A DNA stretch of 64,000 nt from Nymphaea colorata (lineage: Eukaryota; Streptophyta; Magnoliopsida; Nymphaeales; Nymphaeaceae). The notes under the pieces were generated by a model. It was not told the origin of the DNA and did no database searches. It worked only from the letters and a program-made list of their open reading frames with translations. Location of the stretch: the NCBI RefSeq assembly GCF_008831285.2, contig NC_045142.1:2423001-2487000 (forward strand). The letters are read 5' to 3'. The translations under genes were made by a program, and so were the position numbers. Shown in pieces: positions 48,736 to 61,939 of this stretch. Every line of letters starts with the position of its first letter. Positions within the stretch are counted from its first letter, which is position 1.

Positions 48736-51700
48736 CAAAAGAAAACTGTAGACAAACGTGTTCAATTTTTGCAGTAAGTTGCTTGAATGAAGCAACAAAT
48801 TGTCTTCTTTTGCAAGCATGGATTTTTGGTTGTATTACGTAAACCGCGTGAATCTTAGCAATACGGGAAGGGTCTTTAAAGTTGGGCACTGCAGTGCAGT
48901 GCCATGCATAGGATTACGTATGAAAGCAGATCATGAATGAAAACAAATTCTCATCTGGAGACTGGAGCCCTATATATGCATCAGTTTCTCCTATTTCGGC
49001 TGACCCAGTATGAAATGAAACGAGACTTGGCTCCGGGTATTTGTTTTATGCTGTATTAAGTCAAATAGCTTATCAACTAATTTATTTTAATGCCATTTGG
49101 TTTCGTGTCCAAACTCCAAACTGCTTGTGTCTAATTTGGTTGCATGTAGTGCATGAAAGTATCGAGTGTGAAGTTTACGGACTTTGAACGATAATAATCG
49201 AATCTAAATCAATGATCTGCTGTACATTGAACGGTTTGCATTCATTTTGGTGGTGAATATCGAATTGAATCCGGTGATTCTATTTTGTAGATCTTCATGT
49301 TCATTTTGGTCACTGTCGTACCCAACCCTTTGCACAGAGAAACAGAGAAACAGAGAGAGAGAGATGTATCACACAAACGACTTTCATGGGAAAAGTGATC
49401 ACCTAGCGAGATATATAACTTGTAACAGATGCGAAAGTCTTTCCCGACACGATTTATTTCTTTAAGACTTGGAACCATGTGAAATTGAACCACTTTCTCA
49501 CCTTCCTAATGTAAAAGGTGGTGTCCTCCTGCTTCTGGAGTCCACTGCACTCCACTACCAACGCACTATACCCCACATGAATTCAAACTCGTCATCATTT
49601 GTCCTTAGGGCTAAAGCAATCCCCGTTGTCCTCTGCATCTTAAAATGATCATAAGACACGGTTTAACTTAAAAAGTTAACAACTAACCGCTTATGTTTTC
49701 GTATACATAACGAGTTTGAAAAGAAAGTCTGAAGACTTGAACCCTCTTGAATCCTAGGCTGTGTACGGCACCCTCTGATAGCCCGAGGAGGGAATTTCCA
49801 TGGGAACTGAAACATGACTACTCTAAGAATTAACAGCCATAAGTAGTGTAAGAATCGGAATGTTGACAGCATTGCAAATGATCATTGAAGAAATGAATGT
49901 AAAACGGTAGGAAACAAAGTGCTAAATAAGTGCAAATCGGAAATGATGAAGTTCATATTTGAGATTGAAAAAGTATAAGCTTGTTATGAAGTTGTGTATA
50001 TGAGGATTCACGTTATTAAGGTTCAAGCTTCAATCTGAAAGGCAGATATGCTGACTGCTTCCAGTTTCAATTTGTACAATAGGGATTGCTGCTCAGTTAG
50101 CGCTTCTCCTCTTGAAATGTTCACTAATGAGTGACCCTTATCCAGATTTTTCCAATTAAAAGCGCCTACTGATTGCCTACTGGTCGAAGTGTTTTGTTAT
50201 CAGAAAAATATTAGGCATATATTCCGTGAGCGCAGACAAGCTCAGCTAGGTAGATGGCTGGCAATGGTGGTACAGTTTTCTCTTTTATGTCTTAGTAGAA
50301 GACAGTATGTTATGGTGGTACAGTTAGTTCTTTTCAAAGATGACAATGGCAGCAGAAACCTCAGCTATGACAAATATTTACCTACTCACATGTTGATCAG
50401 TGCTTGAAGTTTCAAAACAAAAATTGACTGCCAAGTAGAATTCTGCTTGCCCCACTAGGCCAGAAAGATGCTGCCCCTACCATGTAAGTCTGTTTGACAC
50501 TCGACAGTGTGGTTTTGAAGCAGATGTGAGTCAGACCAGCAGTCAAAGCATGAATTTCACAGAAAACACCAAGCTGTGTGATGGTTGAAATCTTGCAAAT
50601 GAACCAAGTTTGAGCTGAATGTAAGGTGTTCAAGCTTTATGAGCTTGGTGCTTGGTGCTTGGCGCATGCATATGAACACGCAAGCTCCGATCAGGCTTGG
50701 ATCAAACCAAGCTTTAGCCAAGCTCAAGTCTGGTCAGCTTGGTTTCCTGCATATAATATTTAAAGCACTAGAAATTAAACATGGAAAGGAGATTGGCTTT
50801 GCTTGCAGGCAGCGTAGGAGGTCAAGCTCAGAACTTGTAAAAGGGAGACCAGGAACGACCTCCTTCCCTAACCATTCTGCTAGGTGTTTCGAATTATCTC
50901 GCCATGCGCCTATAGTGAAGAAAGTTCTGAAAGTTAGCCATTCGCCAAATCATTCTTCATTTATTTTCTTGTGAAACTTATGGAAGAAGAAAGTTGGAAA
51001 AATACAGATACCATCTCCTCTTTTTTCTCTCAAACGTTTATCTTGGAAAGATCAGTGGCCAATTATTTAAGGGCTTCACCCTCTTGGGACTAATACTGAA
51101 TGTTATGATGGAAACCAGCGGCGAGATTGATCTCCCGAACCTTTATTCAATTTTCTTTCCTTCCTTTTCCTACTTGCTGCCCAGTGCCACTATATTTTCG
51201 TACTTAGTAAAAAAAAGATCAAAGAGCGCATAAGCAAGCTGCCAAATCACATCCTTAGAAAAATTGAAACTGTCATCATCTAGGCAATAACTACTATGGG
51301 CACCAAGGCCGCATCTCCTATTGAGAATGGTTAGATGTGGATAACTGGTGTAAATATGTCAAATCTATTTAAGAATGTAATCTGGTAAATGACTAGGTCT
51401 GAACTCAACACAGTTCATTAGCACAAAATCAAACGATTCAGTATATTCTAAGTCTAGAATTGACGAGGAACATTCTGTACCGAATGTTAGGAGTAGCTTC
51501 CCACGTGACAAGGAACATTCAGTTCTAATTCAATCTCGTGGAATGAAGTGTATTAATGGTAGTTTAGATGTGTTCGTTAATAGTGTAATTTCGCATCACA
51601 TCCATTACGGTAAAATATGTCTGCTAATACAACCACCATACTAGGCTCGTTCAAATGAAGATCCAGTAAAATATGCCTGCTGATACAACTGCCATACTGT

Positions 51701-52476
51701 AATAAATTTTCTATTCATCTTGATGAATTGAATTACTTCTAGTTAAATAGTTCTTCGAGTGTTATGCTTCGTTTGGCTGAATAAAATCCTGATGGCACTT
51801 ACTATGAAATTTAATCATTTTGAAGGTCCAAACCTAATCAATGATCATGTGCTCAACTGGCCTGTAAAATATGGCCTATCTTATAAAGTAGAACAGAATC
51901 CGAAAGAAGCCATTTACGATATGTTGCATTCAAATACATTCCTGAGAAAATAATTTTTTTTACTCAAGAACTACATGACCCGAGCATGCTGATTCAATTT
52001 AGTCTTGTCTCTCACAAAAGAAGATCAAAAGCAGACACTTTGGGAAGCCTTTTTTCACAATTAAAGTTTATAGTATATGCTCAATTTTATATGGGCTTCT
52101 TTGATCCGAGCTGATAAGATGTTATTATTACTATCGCTTCGTTATTACTGGTACTTTCTTTTGGATTGGCAATCTGAGATTTTGAGGGACCCCTTTCATT
52201 TCAATCTTACCTTGAAGGTCTTGAGTACAAGCCCCTAACCAAGCACGTATTTGAAGCTCTAATGGCCCATTGCTTCATTTGTATATAATTATATTAGAGG
52301 AATTTTAGACATTTTCACCACAATTCAAAATATGTTGTAATTGATACATTTTCACCTGAAATTGAGTCAGACCATTCGGCCTCTTGTATTGTGACGAACT
52401 TTTTACCGTGGGAGTTCAAAATTTAGGGTCCTGAATTTTGACTAAACTGCAAACGAGAGCCTTCTGATTTTTCTAA

Positions 52477-52869
52477 TCAAACTTGCCAAAGAGGGGTGTA
52501 TGTTAAATCAGAGAACCACCTGAGACCGATTAAGTTTCTTGACAAACCTGCTAGTTCTGATAAAAGAATCGGCAACATTAGTAACATTTGCTGCCAGCCA
52601 TCCTGATAGAAATTGGCCGGAAAACCATCCGGCCCTGGGGTGCTTTGCGCTTTCAGGATCATAAGTGAATATGGAGGAGAGGCATTGAGGGCTATCTCCA
52701 ACCTCCAGCCCAGAACCATTTTTTTGAATGTCTCATCCAGACGCGACCTTAGAAAATTTGGGAAACACTTTCTAGGTAAATCGTAAAGCCCACGAAGCAG
52801 ACCAAATGAATGAAACAAGCCCTGGACATTCCTTCTCCTTTTTGGCTGTCGATGTGCAGTTACTATCAT
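52477..52869 (-). mobile_element. LINE (L1-type) reverse transcriptase fragment
   Basis: The minus-strand frame includes LPRKCFPNFL and then LKAQSTPGPDGFPANFYQ, which corresponds to the PGPDGFP motif at the start of plant L1 reverse transcriptase, followed by a Trp-containing segment. Only about 130 codons remain, and neither the catalytic domain nor a 3' tail is visible. It is a dead 5'-part remnant lying 300 bp past the 3' end of the universal stress protein coding region. Confidence 0.75.
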
Positions 52870-53161
52870 AATATAAGCACCACGAGATACCGTAAAGATA
52901 TGCTCTGCTGCTGATCGCTTCTGAATGTCTGATTACACAAAATTCGACATAGACCATCATATTCCATTACATTAAAGTATAACAACAATACTCCACATTT
53001 TGATCTGCTATACATAGAGAATGAACCGACCATCAACAATCTGAAGAATGCTACAGATGGACGGCTTATTATGTACTGCAATCAAACTGTCCAAATGAAA
53101 TTTTAAAAAAACCATATATTTAATGATTTATTAATTGTCTTCTAAAAGCAAAGTCAATCCC

Positions 53162-56100
53162 TCATGGCTTGAACTTAGGATCCTTCACTATGGTCACAGG
53201 GCATGATGCATGTGAAAGAACAAAATTTGTCACACTTCCCAGCAAGATCCTGTAAATTACAGAAGCAACCATTTAGTTAACTTGTTGGCATCCTTCATTT
53301 CTGGAAAATATAGTCAACCAATTGCCAAGGAAACAAAACACTACCCAACAGTGCAACATCAAGAAAGGTTACCTACTTTCATCATAAAATTCTATACTTC
53401 TCATCTTGTTTTGCCAATATTATACAAAGCCTACACAGACATAGTCATAACCTACTCTTTTTTAATGGGATCAGTCAAAGATATTGAAAAGAGATTGCAT
53501 CTGTAACTCAGAATGATATATTCCAGTGTTGAACGAAAAATAAACAATGATTTATCCTTGGGAATATTCAAATGTGACACCCAGGAGGAAGAAGACGATT
53601 CAATCAACCCACGATATCTTGCATGGTCAAAGGAACTTACAGATCTGCTTGCACAATTTCGTTTATATCGAATCTTGCTAGCAGTCGTAGCATCAAAAAT
53701 AGCTAATATGGACATGATTCAATGAATCAGGTCCACTTAATTTTTCTCTCCATTTCCCAATATATTTCGAGTGCGCAAGAACAACGTGCAATGACACCAA
53801 ATAGTCAAATACATGAAGTTAATAGTCATCATATTATGTGAAATGGGGAGAAAAAGTAAGTAGACCACATTACCAACTTTTCTGACACACAAGGAGACAC
53901 TGTTGCGATCATTACCTGTTTGATGAATCTAGGGCACTGCCTGTTAAGGTGGAACAAAATGACCTAATTCAATAAGATCCATCTTTTTCCAGGTAGCACA
54001 GTCTTATGATAGATACACAAAGTACCAGCTAATCCACTAACGAGCATAATTTACATATTATACAATCATAAGATTGCTTACCTAATTCAAGTCCATGTTT
54101 TCCAGGTTACACAGTCTTATGATAGATATATGATAGATACACGAAGTACCAACTAATCCAATGACAAGCATACTTTACATATTATAGAATCTTTAGATTG
54201 GTTTTTCCATCCCCAAATAGGCTAAATACCTCAACTTTTCTATGTTGGCATCACAATCACCGTCCATGAGATCCTTTGTGAATATTCCATGATTTTCGTC
54301 AGATGAACATGAATGGTCAATTTTGTCATCACCATTGACCACAACTGACAAAAATCATGCACTATCAGAGCATCTATCAAACAAGCCTGCCTTCTATTAT
54401 TAACCATGTCTTCATTAGTTGATATCATGACTGCCATATTATTTACCTGAAATCAACCATGATTTCCATGGTCACCCTCATTAACCACCACCAATAACAC
54501 CACACCATTGATCATCTACCAGTCTCTATTTCTCCATCAGTTCATGTGCAAAAGGGGAAATGATCTGATCATTCAGGTTAGATGATAAAGCCATGGACCA
54601 ACCTAGCACACTGAACTCATTGGTCTCCTTCCATAACTAGCTCGTGGAGAGCACCCTCTATGTATCGCATTCACAGGGAACAGGACAGAGCAAGGTTCTG
54701 TCATAGTGTCGTTTAAGTTCACTTTATATGTGGACATCCAAAGTTAGAAAGAGATGACGAATGGGACCTTGAATGAATACCCGATACGGATAGCTACCTC
54801 TTCAAAGCTGTTGGTCTACTGGCATCTGGGCCCCATGAATCAATACCCGAGCTACCTCTTCAAAGCTGTTGGTCTACTGGCACTTGGGCCCTCTTTCTAT
54901 TTCGTAAAATTGGATGTCCAAATTGGAAGAGGTGAAAAATGGGACCAATACCATAACTCAACATGCTATGTAGCTCCTTTTCAAATTTTTGTGCTTATCT
55001 CTTACACGTATCACTCTCTGACGCATTAAATTTACTCGACAGTCTACAGAATTGTGACTGCAGTATATCTACATTTAGTGCTTTTTAAAACTAAATACCA
55101 AGAAGATAATTGGAAAAATGGGAGCTGAATCGTGCATATAAACTGAAACAGCAAATGTATTAGATTGTAGGAATTAAGAGTTGATGCATCGTCTCATTAA
55201 TTTGGCACACCATCTTAGACAAGCGATGTTATAATGCTTTTCTATCTAAAAAGCTATTCTATCATCCACGCCACTCTAGCTACATTCAACGGAAAAACTA
55301 CAAATAATATCATATCAGAAAAATTATTAATTCCTATGAGGTGTTGTTGAGCCATCAGAACTAGTAAATAAGCTAACTCACGATCTGCAAGCTGAATAGC
55401 AGCAGACAGAAACTTGAAATGATCACTCTGATTGAACTAGCTGACCATCAATTGTAAATATTATCCACGCCTATAGCAAAGTAATTCCTTCGTCTTCTCC
55501 TAGATGCACGGAAAACCCACCTGTACAGTTGTTCTAATCCCTTCCATTTGTTAAAACTCTGAAACTAACGACCGACTCTCACATATCATACAGAACACAA
55601 GCTCAAAGGAAAATCATACACTGCCGAAACTCATTCTCATATCTAATGCTTTGGTTTGCCTCACAAGAGATCAGCAACCGCTTGGCCACACTCTAGTCAG
55701 TAAGACGTCTAGATGAATCAACTTTCCAGGAAATCAGGTCAAGCAGGGAAACTACGATGTCAATTTGAGGAGACTCCAGCTTTTCTGACTATATAGGTGC
55801 ATCCCAATTTCCCAAACACCAACATTTCACTTTTTTATCAGGAGGAAAAGAATCAGGTCAGTTTTTTTCATCTTTCGTTATTCTTTCAAGTATACACGAT
55901 ACCGACCAAACAAGATTAAAAGTTAACACCAAAGTTGACCCCTCATCTACTCTATCTTTAAAGCAGAAAAAGGAAATGGTATATATCGGTTGGTCTCACC
56001 TTTGGATCGGTCCAAGCCCTCGACTGCCCATCACCAAGGAATCGAGCTTCAGGTCCTCCACAGCCTCACACAGTTTTTCCCTCGCGTCGCCCCAATATAT

Positions 56101-56596
56101 CTTCGCCAGTATTGTCGCCTAAAAAACACCACAAAGGCAGAAACCACTACCCATCAACCAAAAACACAAAAACCAAAAAGAAAACCACCTTGATGAAGGA
56201 AGAAAAGAACAAAAAAATATAGAGTGAAAGAAACATGCCTCCTTTTGCCTTGAAGCAGTATCAAGCAAGTCCAAGACTTCTGCATCAGATTCGACTTCAT
56301 ACTGTTTCATGGAAGCCGGTTCCCTGAACTCGCTCAGAGGAATCAACGCTGCACAAGAAGGATCAAGTGTTGATACCAAAAGAGAGAGAAAGAGAGACAG
56401 AGACAGAGAGGTGGTGCTTACGAGAGCCGGACTGCAACCACATGGTGTTGCGAACCTCTTCGCCCTTGCCGTGCTTGACGTGAAGGACGTACAGCGTCTC
56501 CCCCTTCTGCAGAAGGTTGTCCACCGCCCACTGCAGCGCCACCTTGCTACTGCTCGAGTAGTCGACCGCCACGCCAATCTTCCTGTCACCCCCCAT
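53162..56596 (-). CDS. Universal stress protein, ATP-binding type (four exons)
   Basis: UspA-domain protein of 163 residues. Minus-strand exons: 56422-56596, 56239-56348, 56000-56118 and 53162-53249. The N-terminal strand is [23 protein letters not shown], followed by a plant-specific insert [17 protein letters not shown] and the [11 protein letters not shown] helix region. The C-terminal nucleotide motif is G-x2-G-x9-G-S (GSRG at 126-129, GS at 139-140), so ATP binding is expected. The precise role is unknown; relatives are linked to hypoxia and abiotic stress. Intron 2 begins GC rather than GT (GAG|GCATGT), and only that donor keeps the frame. Intron 3 is 2.75 kb and holds tandem duplications. 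The start is the ATG before GGDRKIG; an in-frame upstream ATG at 56701 would add 35 basic residues and is less likely. Confidence 0.93.
53963..54199. repeat. 118-bp tandem duplication in stress-protein intron 3
   Basis: Two copies starting cctaattcaa (53963 and 54081), both with cacagtcttatgatagat and tttacatattata. They differ by point changes and a short extra atgatagat unit in copy 2. Confidence 0.8.
54793..54890. repeat. 58-bp tandem duplication in stress-protein intron 3
   Basis: The segment gctacctcttcaaagctg followed by ttggtctactggca occurs at 54793 and again at 54851, nearly identical, so the duplication is young. Confidence 0.85.
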
Positions 56597-57342
56597 CTCT
56601 CTCTCTCTCCTTTGCTTCTCTCTAAGCAATGAAGACAGTAGAGAAGTTGCTTGTTCTCTGGATCTCCTCTTCCCTTCTCTCTCTGTCCTTCTTTTTGACA
56701 TTGAAGACTGGGATGACAGATCAAAAAAAAGGCAGGCGAGAAGTCAAGATTTCCGCGGACGAAAATGGGCACAAAATTTCCCACGCTTGACTCGGATGGC
56801 GGAAATTGCACAAGTGCCACAGCCTGGACGGTCCGGTTATTCTGGAGAGCTGGATTCAGATCCGAATCCTGAATTCAACGGGTAATTGGCGACGGATAAT
56901 TACTAGCTTTAACGGCAGTCAACGACCTCATTTTTCGACGAAAACTACCTTGCCAGGGGAGCGGCCGTGCCATGAATGAACATGGCTACCAATGGCACTG
57001 TAAACTAAAATGAAGTTGCAGTGTTATTCATAACTTAGACTACACATTTATTTTAATAAAGAGTTCTTCTAGTTATTATTCAGTGCCAGAAATTCTTTGT
57101 GAAGAGGCATTAAATACATGGTAACTCAATTTTTAGAGTCTCGATAAAAGTTCAGTTCTTTTAATTGCTGAAAAAAAAAATGATTGAATCACATTAAAAT
57201 GAAACAAACAAATTAGTTCCATAACAATCAAATGACATGGTACGTGAACGTGTGATAATACGATCTCTTCTTGACACCTTTAAAGAAAGCTGCCATGTGT
57301 GTCCCTAGTCAAGATTCCTTGCTAGGCCTTAAGGGTGCCTTC

Positions 57343-57420
57343 ATTGTGAAGCTTTCCCGTCACCAACATGAATATAAAGCACAATTGTGAAGCTTTCCCG
57401 TCACCAACATGAATATAAAC
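57343..57420. repeat. 41-bp tandem duplication
   Basis: attgtgaagctttcccgtc followed by accaacatgaatataaa occurs twice, at 57343 and 57384, essentially identical. Confidence 0.9.
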
Positions 57421-58101
57421 TTGTTTAGTTGTTATTCCTTGTAATTCAGTATTGATTGTGTAGTCAACTCGTACTCAACTCGTTTAACATTTCAAGCGTA
57501 TATTTGAATTCTAGTTCTAACTTGCTTATAAACGAGTCCGGTTTGAGTAAGTTTTAATTACCGACCTTGACCCTTGGTGCAGTGGTATGGCACCAAAGGG
57601 AGTGACGAAAAATGGATTAAGTGGAGCTCATCAAACCGGATCCAGTGTGGGCAGGGTCCGGCAACTGGAAGGACGGTTCTGAAATATCTGGAAGAAGCGA
57701 ATGCATTTTGGTTCGGGTGTCTGCCAACTGCAGGTCAAAGTGTCAACGGGCACGTGCTTTCTGCATGTTGCCCCATCTCGTCATCGCCGGCGCGCAGTTG
57801 CGAGGTAACTGTCTCTTTTGGTTTCGGGTCGGGTCTCAGTATCACCAAAAAGGAAATAATAGAACCGCTTCCAAACACGCCAGATGTCAAGATTTTTTCT
57901 TTAACAAAAAAAAAAAAAACTGATCATCGGAGTCAGGTCCAAGATTTAATAAAGGGAATTTCGAAAAAAGACATAAATAAAAAAAAAACCCTCACTGACT
58001 GCCTAGATGCTGCGCAGATTCAAATGTTAGAACGAAAATGGGAAGTTCACTTTTTTTATAGGGTTGGATTTGAAAATGAAAAGACTGGAGGGGAAAAAAC
58101 T

Positions 58102-58152
58102 TTATATATATATATATATATATATAAAGAGAGAGGAGAGAGAGAGAAAGGG
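58102..58152. repeat. (TA)n(GA)n microsatellite
   Basis: A TA run followed by aaagagagagg and GA repeats, the same arrangement as at 13319, 23242 and 62657. Confidence 0.9.
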
Positions 58153-59719
58153 GAAGAGAATGGTAGTTGCTGCACATAGATGGTATACGAGATCTGAGCC
58201 CTCGATCTTTTTTCAAATTGGTGGATGAAAAAATGTGTAATTAATATTAGATGATAAAAATACTTTATCATTTTTAATGATCGTCAATCTAAACAAGATC
58301 GAGTGATTGTCTAATATTTAAGTGTCTGTCAGTTTATTTTACATATATTGAAATCAGCCAGCTAACTTTATGTGGATTGATGGTTTTTTTTTTTCAATTT
58401 TATGTCATTTGTATTAATGATGGTCAATTGTATGATCCTGATTTTTAGCAATGGAACGCATCTTGCATATCTTTGTAAGCTATAAAATAAAAAAAGTCAT
58501 CCCACGATACGATAATAGTAGTCAATTGATTTTATTTTTCTTATATATATATATAGTACTTTATATGATATATAATATAGGTGAGATATCAAAAACACAT
58601 GGAACCTTCGATCTACAAGCCTTGTCACCGCGCAACTCTACCTCCTTCATGACTTAATGATGTGAAAATTAGATGGCTCCATCTAACAACAAAGAGCAAG
58701 GAACAAAATCTATTTGCCGAAACGGTGGGAAGACTCAATCTATTTGCCGAAACAATATTTCTTAAACCCTTTTGTTTCTCCTTTTCTTCTTTCTAAATGA
58801 GTAGGAAGAGCATCATCTTAATGTCCGATGGAGAGCTGAAGCTCCCACCTTTCACTCCATGGTGCCGGACCTTCTTTCAATCTGCCTGATTGCCTCTCCT
58901 ATCTCTTTTTTATAAAAATATTTGGCTTTAATTGAGTACAATGTGAAGATATGAATATACTATAATTACATGAATATGTGCCAAAGATTGAATAGATCGA
59001 TAAAATAATATATATAAGAATCTATTCCAACCTTTAGCATAGATTTATAAAATACAATATTAATATTATTCTTACCGACTCCCCTAATAAATAATATGGT
59101 TTCCAGGGCAACTACCTCATGGGTTGCACACCACCCTCTCCAAGACTCGCCGTCAGGATTAGTCACCGACACTACGTTGCGGTTGGAATGACACGTCAAT
59201 TCAGCCAAAGCTTGGATAAGATCTTGAAAGTTCAAACAAAATATTTTGATGTGAAAATGATATGGTAGTTGATTGAGTATAAGAATACAGCACATATTAT
59301 GTTGATTTTTTCTAGTTTTGAATGTGCTTGCTAAGCCATTTACCACAATGAACTAAAATCAAAATAAATTGAAAATTTGTTCTGTAACAAATAAGAAATT
59401 AATGATAAACACCTTTTTGTTTGTTTCTTATACAATAAAACTGTAATGGGGCCGAGAGAATTGTTTGCTTTGCCCGATAATATGAATGGTATCCCACACT
59501 TTGGTCTGCTTTTGGTGGCCGGCTGATGACCACAGAAATTAAACCCAATGAAGTGTTTGCTGAATAAAACACATTAAAAATATATCGCTAATGCACCATA
59601 AACTATGGCTACAAGCTGCATGATTAATCACTTTTGCACCATAAACCACCATTAATGTTGTTATGATAATTGACTACTAGTCATACATCATGATGGATGC
59701 TTAAGAGAAAAGCAAAAGC

Positions 59720-59930
59720 CTTAGCTTATTTACCTGAACACATCTATAAAGCTTTTCCGTCAAAAATTCAAACATATTTACCCGAACACATTTGTAACGC
59801 AAAAGCCTTACAGATTTGAATAAAAGCCTTACACATGTGTTCAGGTAAATATGTTTGAATTTTTGACGCAAAAACGTTGCAGATGTGCGAAGGTTAACAT
59901 GTTTGAATTTCTGTTAGGCTTTTGCGTCAA
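59720..59930. mobile_element. Foldback-type inverted repeat cluster
   Basis: The arms at 59759-59797 and 59829-59867 are inverted copies matching at 37 of 39 positions around a 31-bp loop. Further copies of parts of the same motif (ttacctgaacacat at about 59730; catgtttgaattt and aggcttttgcgtcaaaa at about 59899-59930) flank the hairpin. No coding capacity. This may be a foldback element or a MITE rearranged within itself. It could also be transcribed as a hairpin RNA. Confidence 0.6.
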
Positions 59931-60365
59931 AAAAAAAATTGTTGCCATCCAAAATAATATTAAAAAAAAAAGGTGTCAATGTACTTTTTAGAGTTAACAT
60001 GTGGTTTGGTAGGGCCCTTTCATGTTTCTTTATTTTCGCATTAACATTTATAAAATATTTGCTCCATCAGATATATAAGTGCTCATTCGAATATAAAAAT
60101 TTGTAACTGAGGCCCCTTCAAAAAATGTTTATTCGGCATTACATTGTAGTTTCAACTTAAAAGCTGGAACCCTTTATGAAGATGAAGAGGCAATTTTTTA
60201 AACTTTAGTTTAGTCAATAAAGAACGAGGGCTCGAAATTGCTAATATTAAAATCATGTATTTAAAAAAATTATTTAAACCCATACAGTAAGGTAAAAGTA
60301 GGGAAAATAAATGGCAGATAAAGCTCTATGCTTCGAGGGACATAACCTAACCAGTCAGACTAAAG

Positions 60366-60710
60366 GCACAACAATGGCGCATTACCTCTTCGATTGGAGT
60401 AGGTGCTATGCTCTTGTGCCATATGGTTACTAAGATGAAAGCATACAGTCTCTTACCAAGCACCACATAGCCCTTGTTAGGGGGGCTTCCGGCAGTGGGT
60501 CATATCTAACATACGGGAACTATGAAATTTCAAGCTCATAAGGAGACTGAGGTAGACATCAGCTTTTCGATTCCGATGAGTGCTATGCTATTGTGCCATA
60601 TGGTATAGTGCACGATACCAAGATCAAAGTATATCGTCTCTTGTCTCTTATCAAGCATGATAAAACCCTCGTTACGAGTAGGCTTCAGTCTTTGACTGGG
60701 TGGCGGATCT
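60366..60710. repeat. Diverged direct duplication
   Basis: Two units share gtgctatgct, ttgtgccatatggt, an agtctctt/cgtctctt segment followed by accaagca/atcaagca, and a final gggcttc/ggcttc-agt block (about 60366-60510 and 60560-60710). The copies have diverged considerably. The family is not recognised. Confidence 0.5.
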
Positions 60711-61518
60711 TAATTCTTAAGATAAAGTTATACATGATCAATTAGCTGAAAAGTGAGTTTAATATATCAATACTATAGATTCGTAAGTAGAGTGATTTTC
60801 AAGCTCATAAGAAGATTGAGGTAGAAGAGCTTATGGATGGTTATGGCACTTAATACAAGACTATGAGTATACGAATTTAAGCACCATGGTTATCGAATCA
60901 ATCTTTAAATGACTTGTTTAAGAAAACATATAAAATATTTGTAGGTGAAAATGTAATGACTTTCGAACTTCAATTTTATTTTAATTGTTAAAAAACATTT
61001 TAACAGGCTGTTGTCGTTTTGGACCTTATTGTATACTTTTTACCTTGAAAAGATATTAAATTGTTGAATACTGAGCATGTATATGCCCAGCCATTATGCT
61101 TCTAGATGAAATTAAGTATAGCTTTTCGCAAGTCACATCATGAACACACGACAATTATGCTTCTAGATGAGATTTAACTTAGAAGATAAGAAAACGAGTA
61201 AGCAACAACTTTAGGAAAAAATAATTTTTACCAAAAAAGTTGCCTGACTTTCAGCTAAATCGCAGAAGGAAATATTTGGGGTACCAGAAAAGAAAGATTG
61301 CTTCTTTTGTACAAAATACAAAATATATCAAGGGTGGAGTCATCAGAATTTTTTTTTATAAAGTAATTAATACATACTTAACACTTAACACCGAGGTCCA
61401 TTCATATCTATAAAGCAGTGACCCTAGTTCCGTAGGGCAGCCCCATATAACTTAACCCATGCCAACCCTGGTCCAAGCACCGAACCAATGGTTTAAATTT
61501 GGTTTAGTGGGGCATGGA

Positions 61519-61939
61519 TAGGGCTGCGCACAAAGCCGAGTCGAGCCCGAGCTTGGCCAGCTCGATCTCGACTCAAGTTCGACTCGACTTCACAAATTTG
61601 AGCCCAAACTCAACTCATTTAACTTGTCCAAGCATTAATTCGTTTAGCATTAACTCGTGTAAGCATTAACTCGTTTAATTTGTGTAAGCGTTAACTTGTG
61701 TAATTCGTTTAACTCGTGTAACTTGTGAAACTAGTTTTGGCAATATTATAAAGAGTACCGGTTTATGAGTTGAGTATAAACAAGTCGAGTTCCTGAAACT
61801 TGAACTCGACTCGTTTATCATTTCGAGTATCTTTGTAAGCTTGAACTCAGCTCGTTAATAAACAAGTCAAGCACGAGCCGAGTTTTTTTTAGTGGGTTTG
61901 AGTCGAGCCTGAGCTGACTCGGCTAGTTGTGCAGCCCTA
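61519..61939. mobile_element. hAT-like non-autonomous element with exact 8-bp duplication
   Basis: 421 bp with ends TAGGGCTGCGCACAAAGCCG and, on the right, the complement of TAGGGCTGCACAACTAGCCG. The flanking octamers are identical (GGCATGGA at 61511-61518 and 61940-61947). The interior is made of gagtcgagc- and ttaactcg-type words and is non-coding. The perfect duplication makes the boundaries certain. Confidence 0.9.

Larger units (their letters stand above)
40600..53100. other. 12-kb intergenic region with repeats and gene fragments
   Basis: No intact gene was recognised. It contains two copies of the gctccgcccc repeat family (43120-43240; 44333-44430, reversed), a degraded coding fragment (44640-45080), a 344-bp tandem duplication (46832-47521), an (AAT)n tract, sequence with gcttgg words (50620-50750), and a LINE fragment (52477-52869). 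Several 60-130 codon open frames (for example 48223-48612 minus, 42184-42414 plus) have no recognisable motifs. Confidence 0.5.

Noticed and set aside
57574-58179. 201-codon plus-strand open frame
   Set aside because: Begins at GTG, passes through poly-A and TA/GA microsatellite sequence, and shows no domain. Chance frame.
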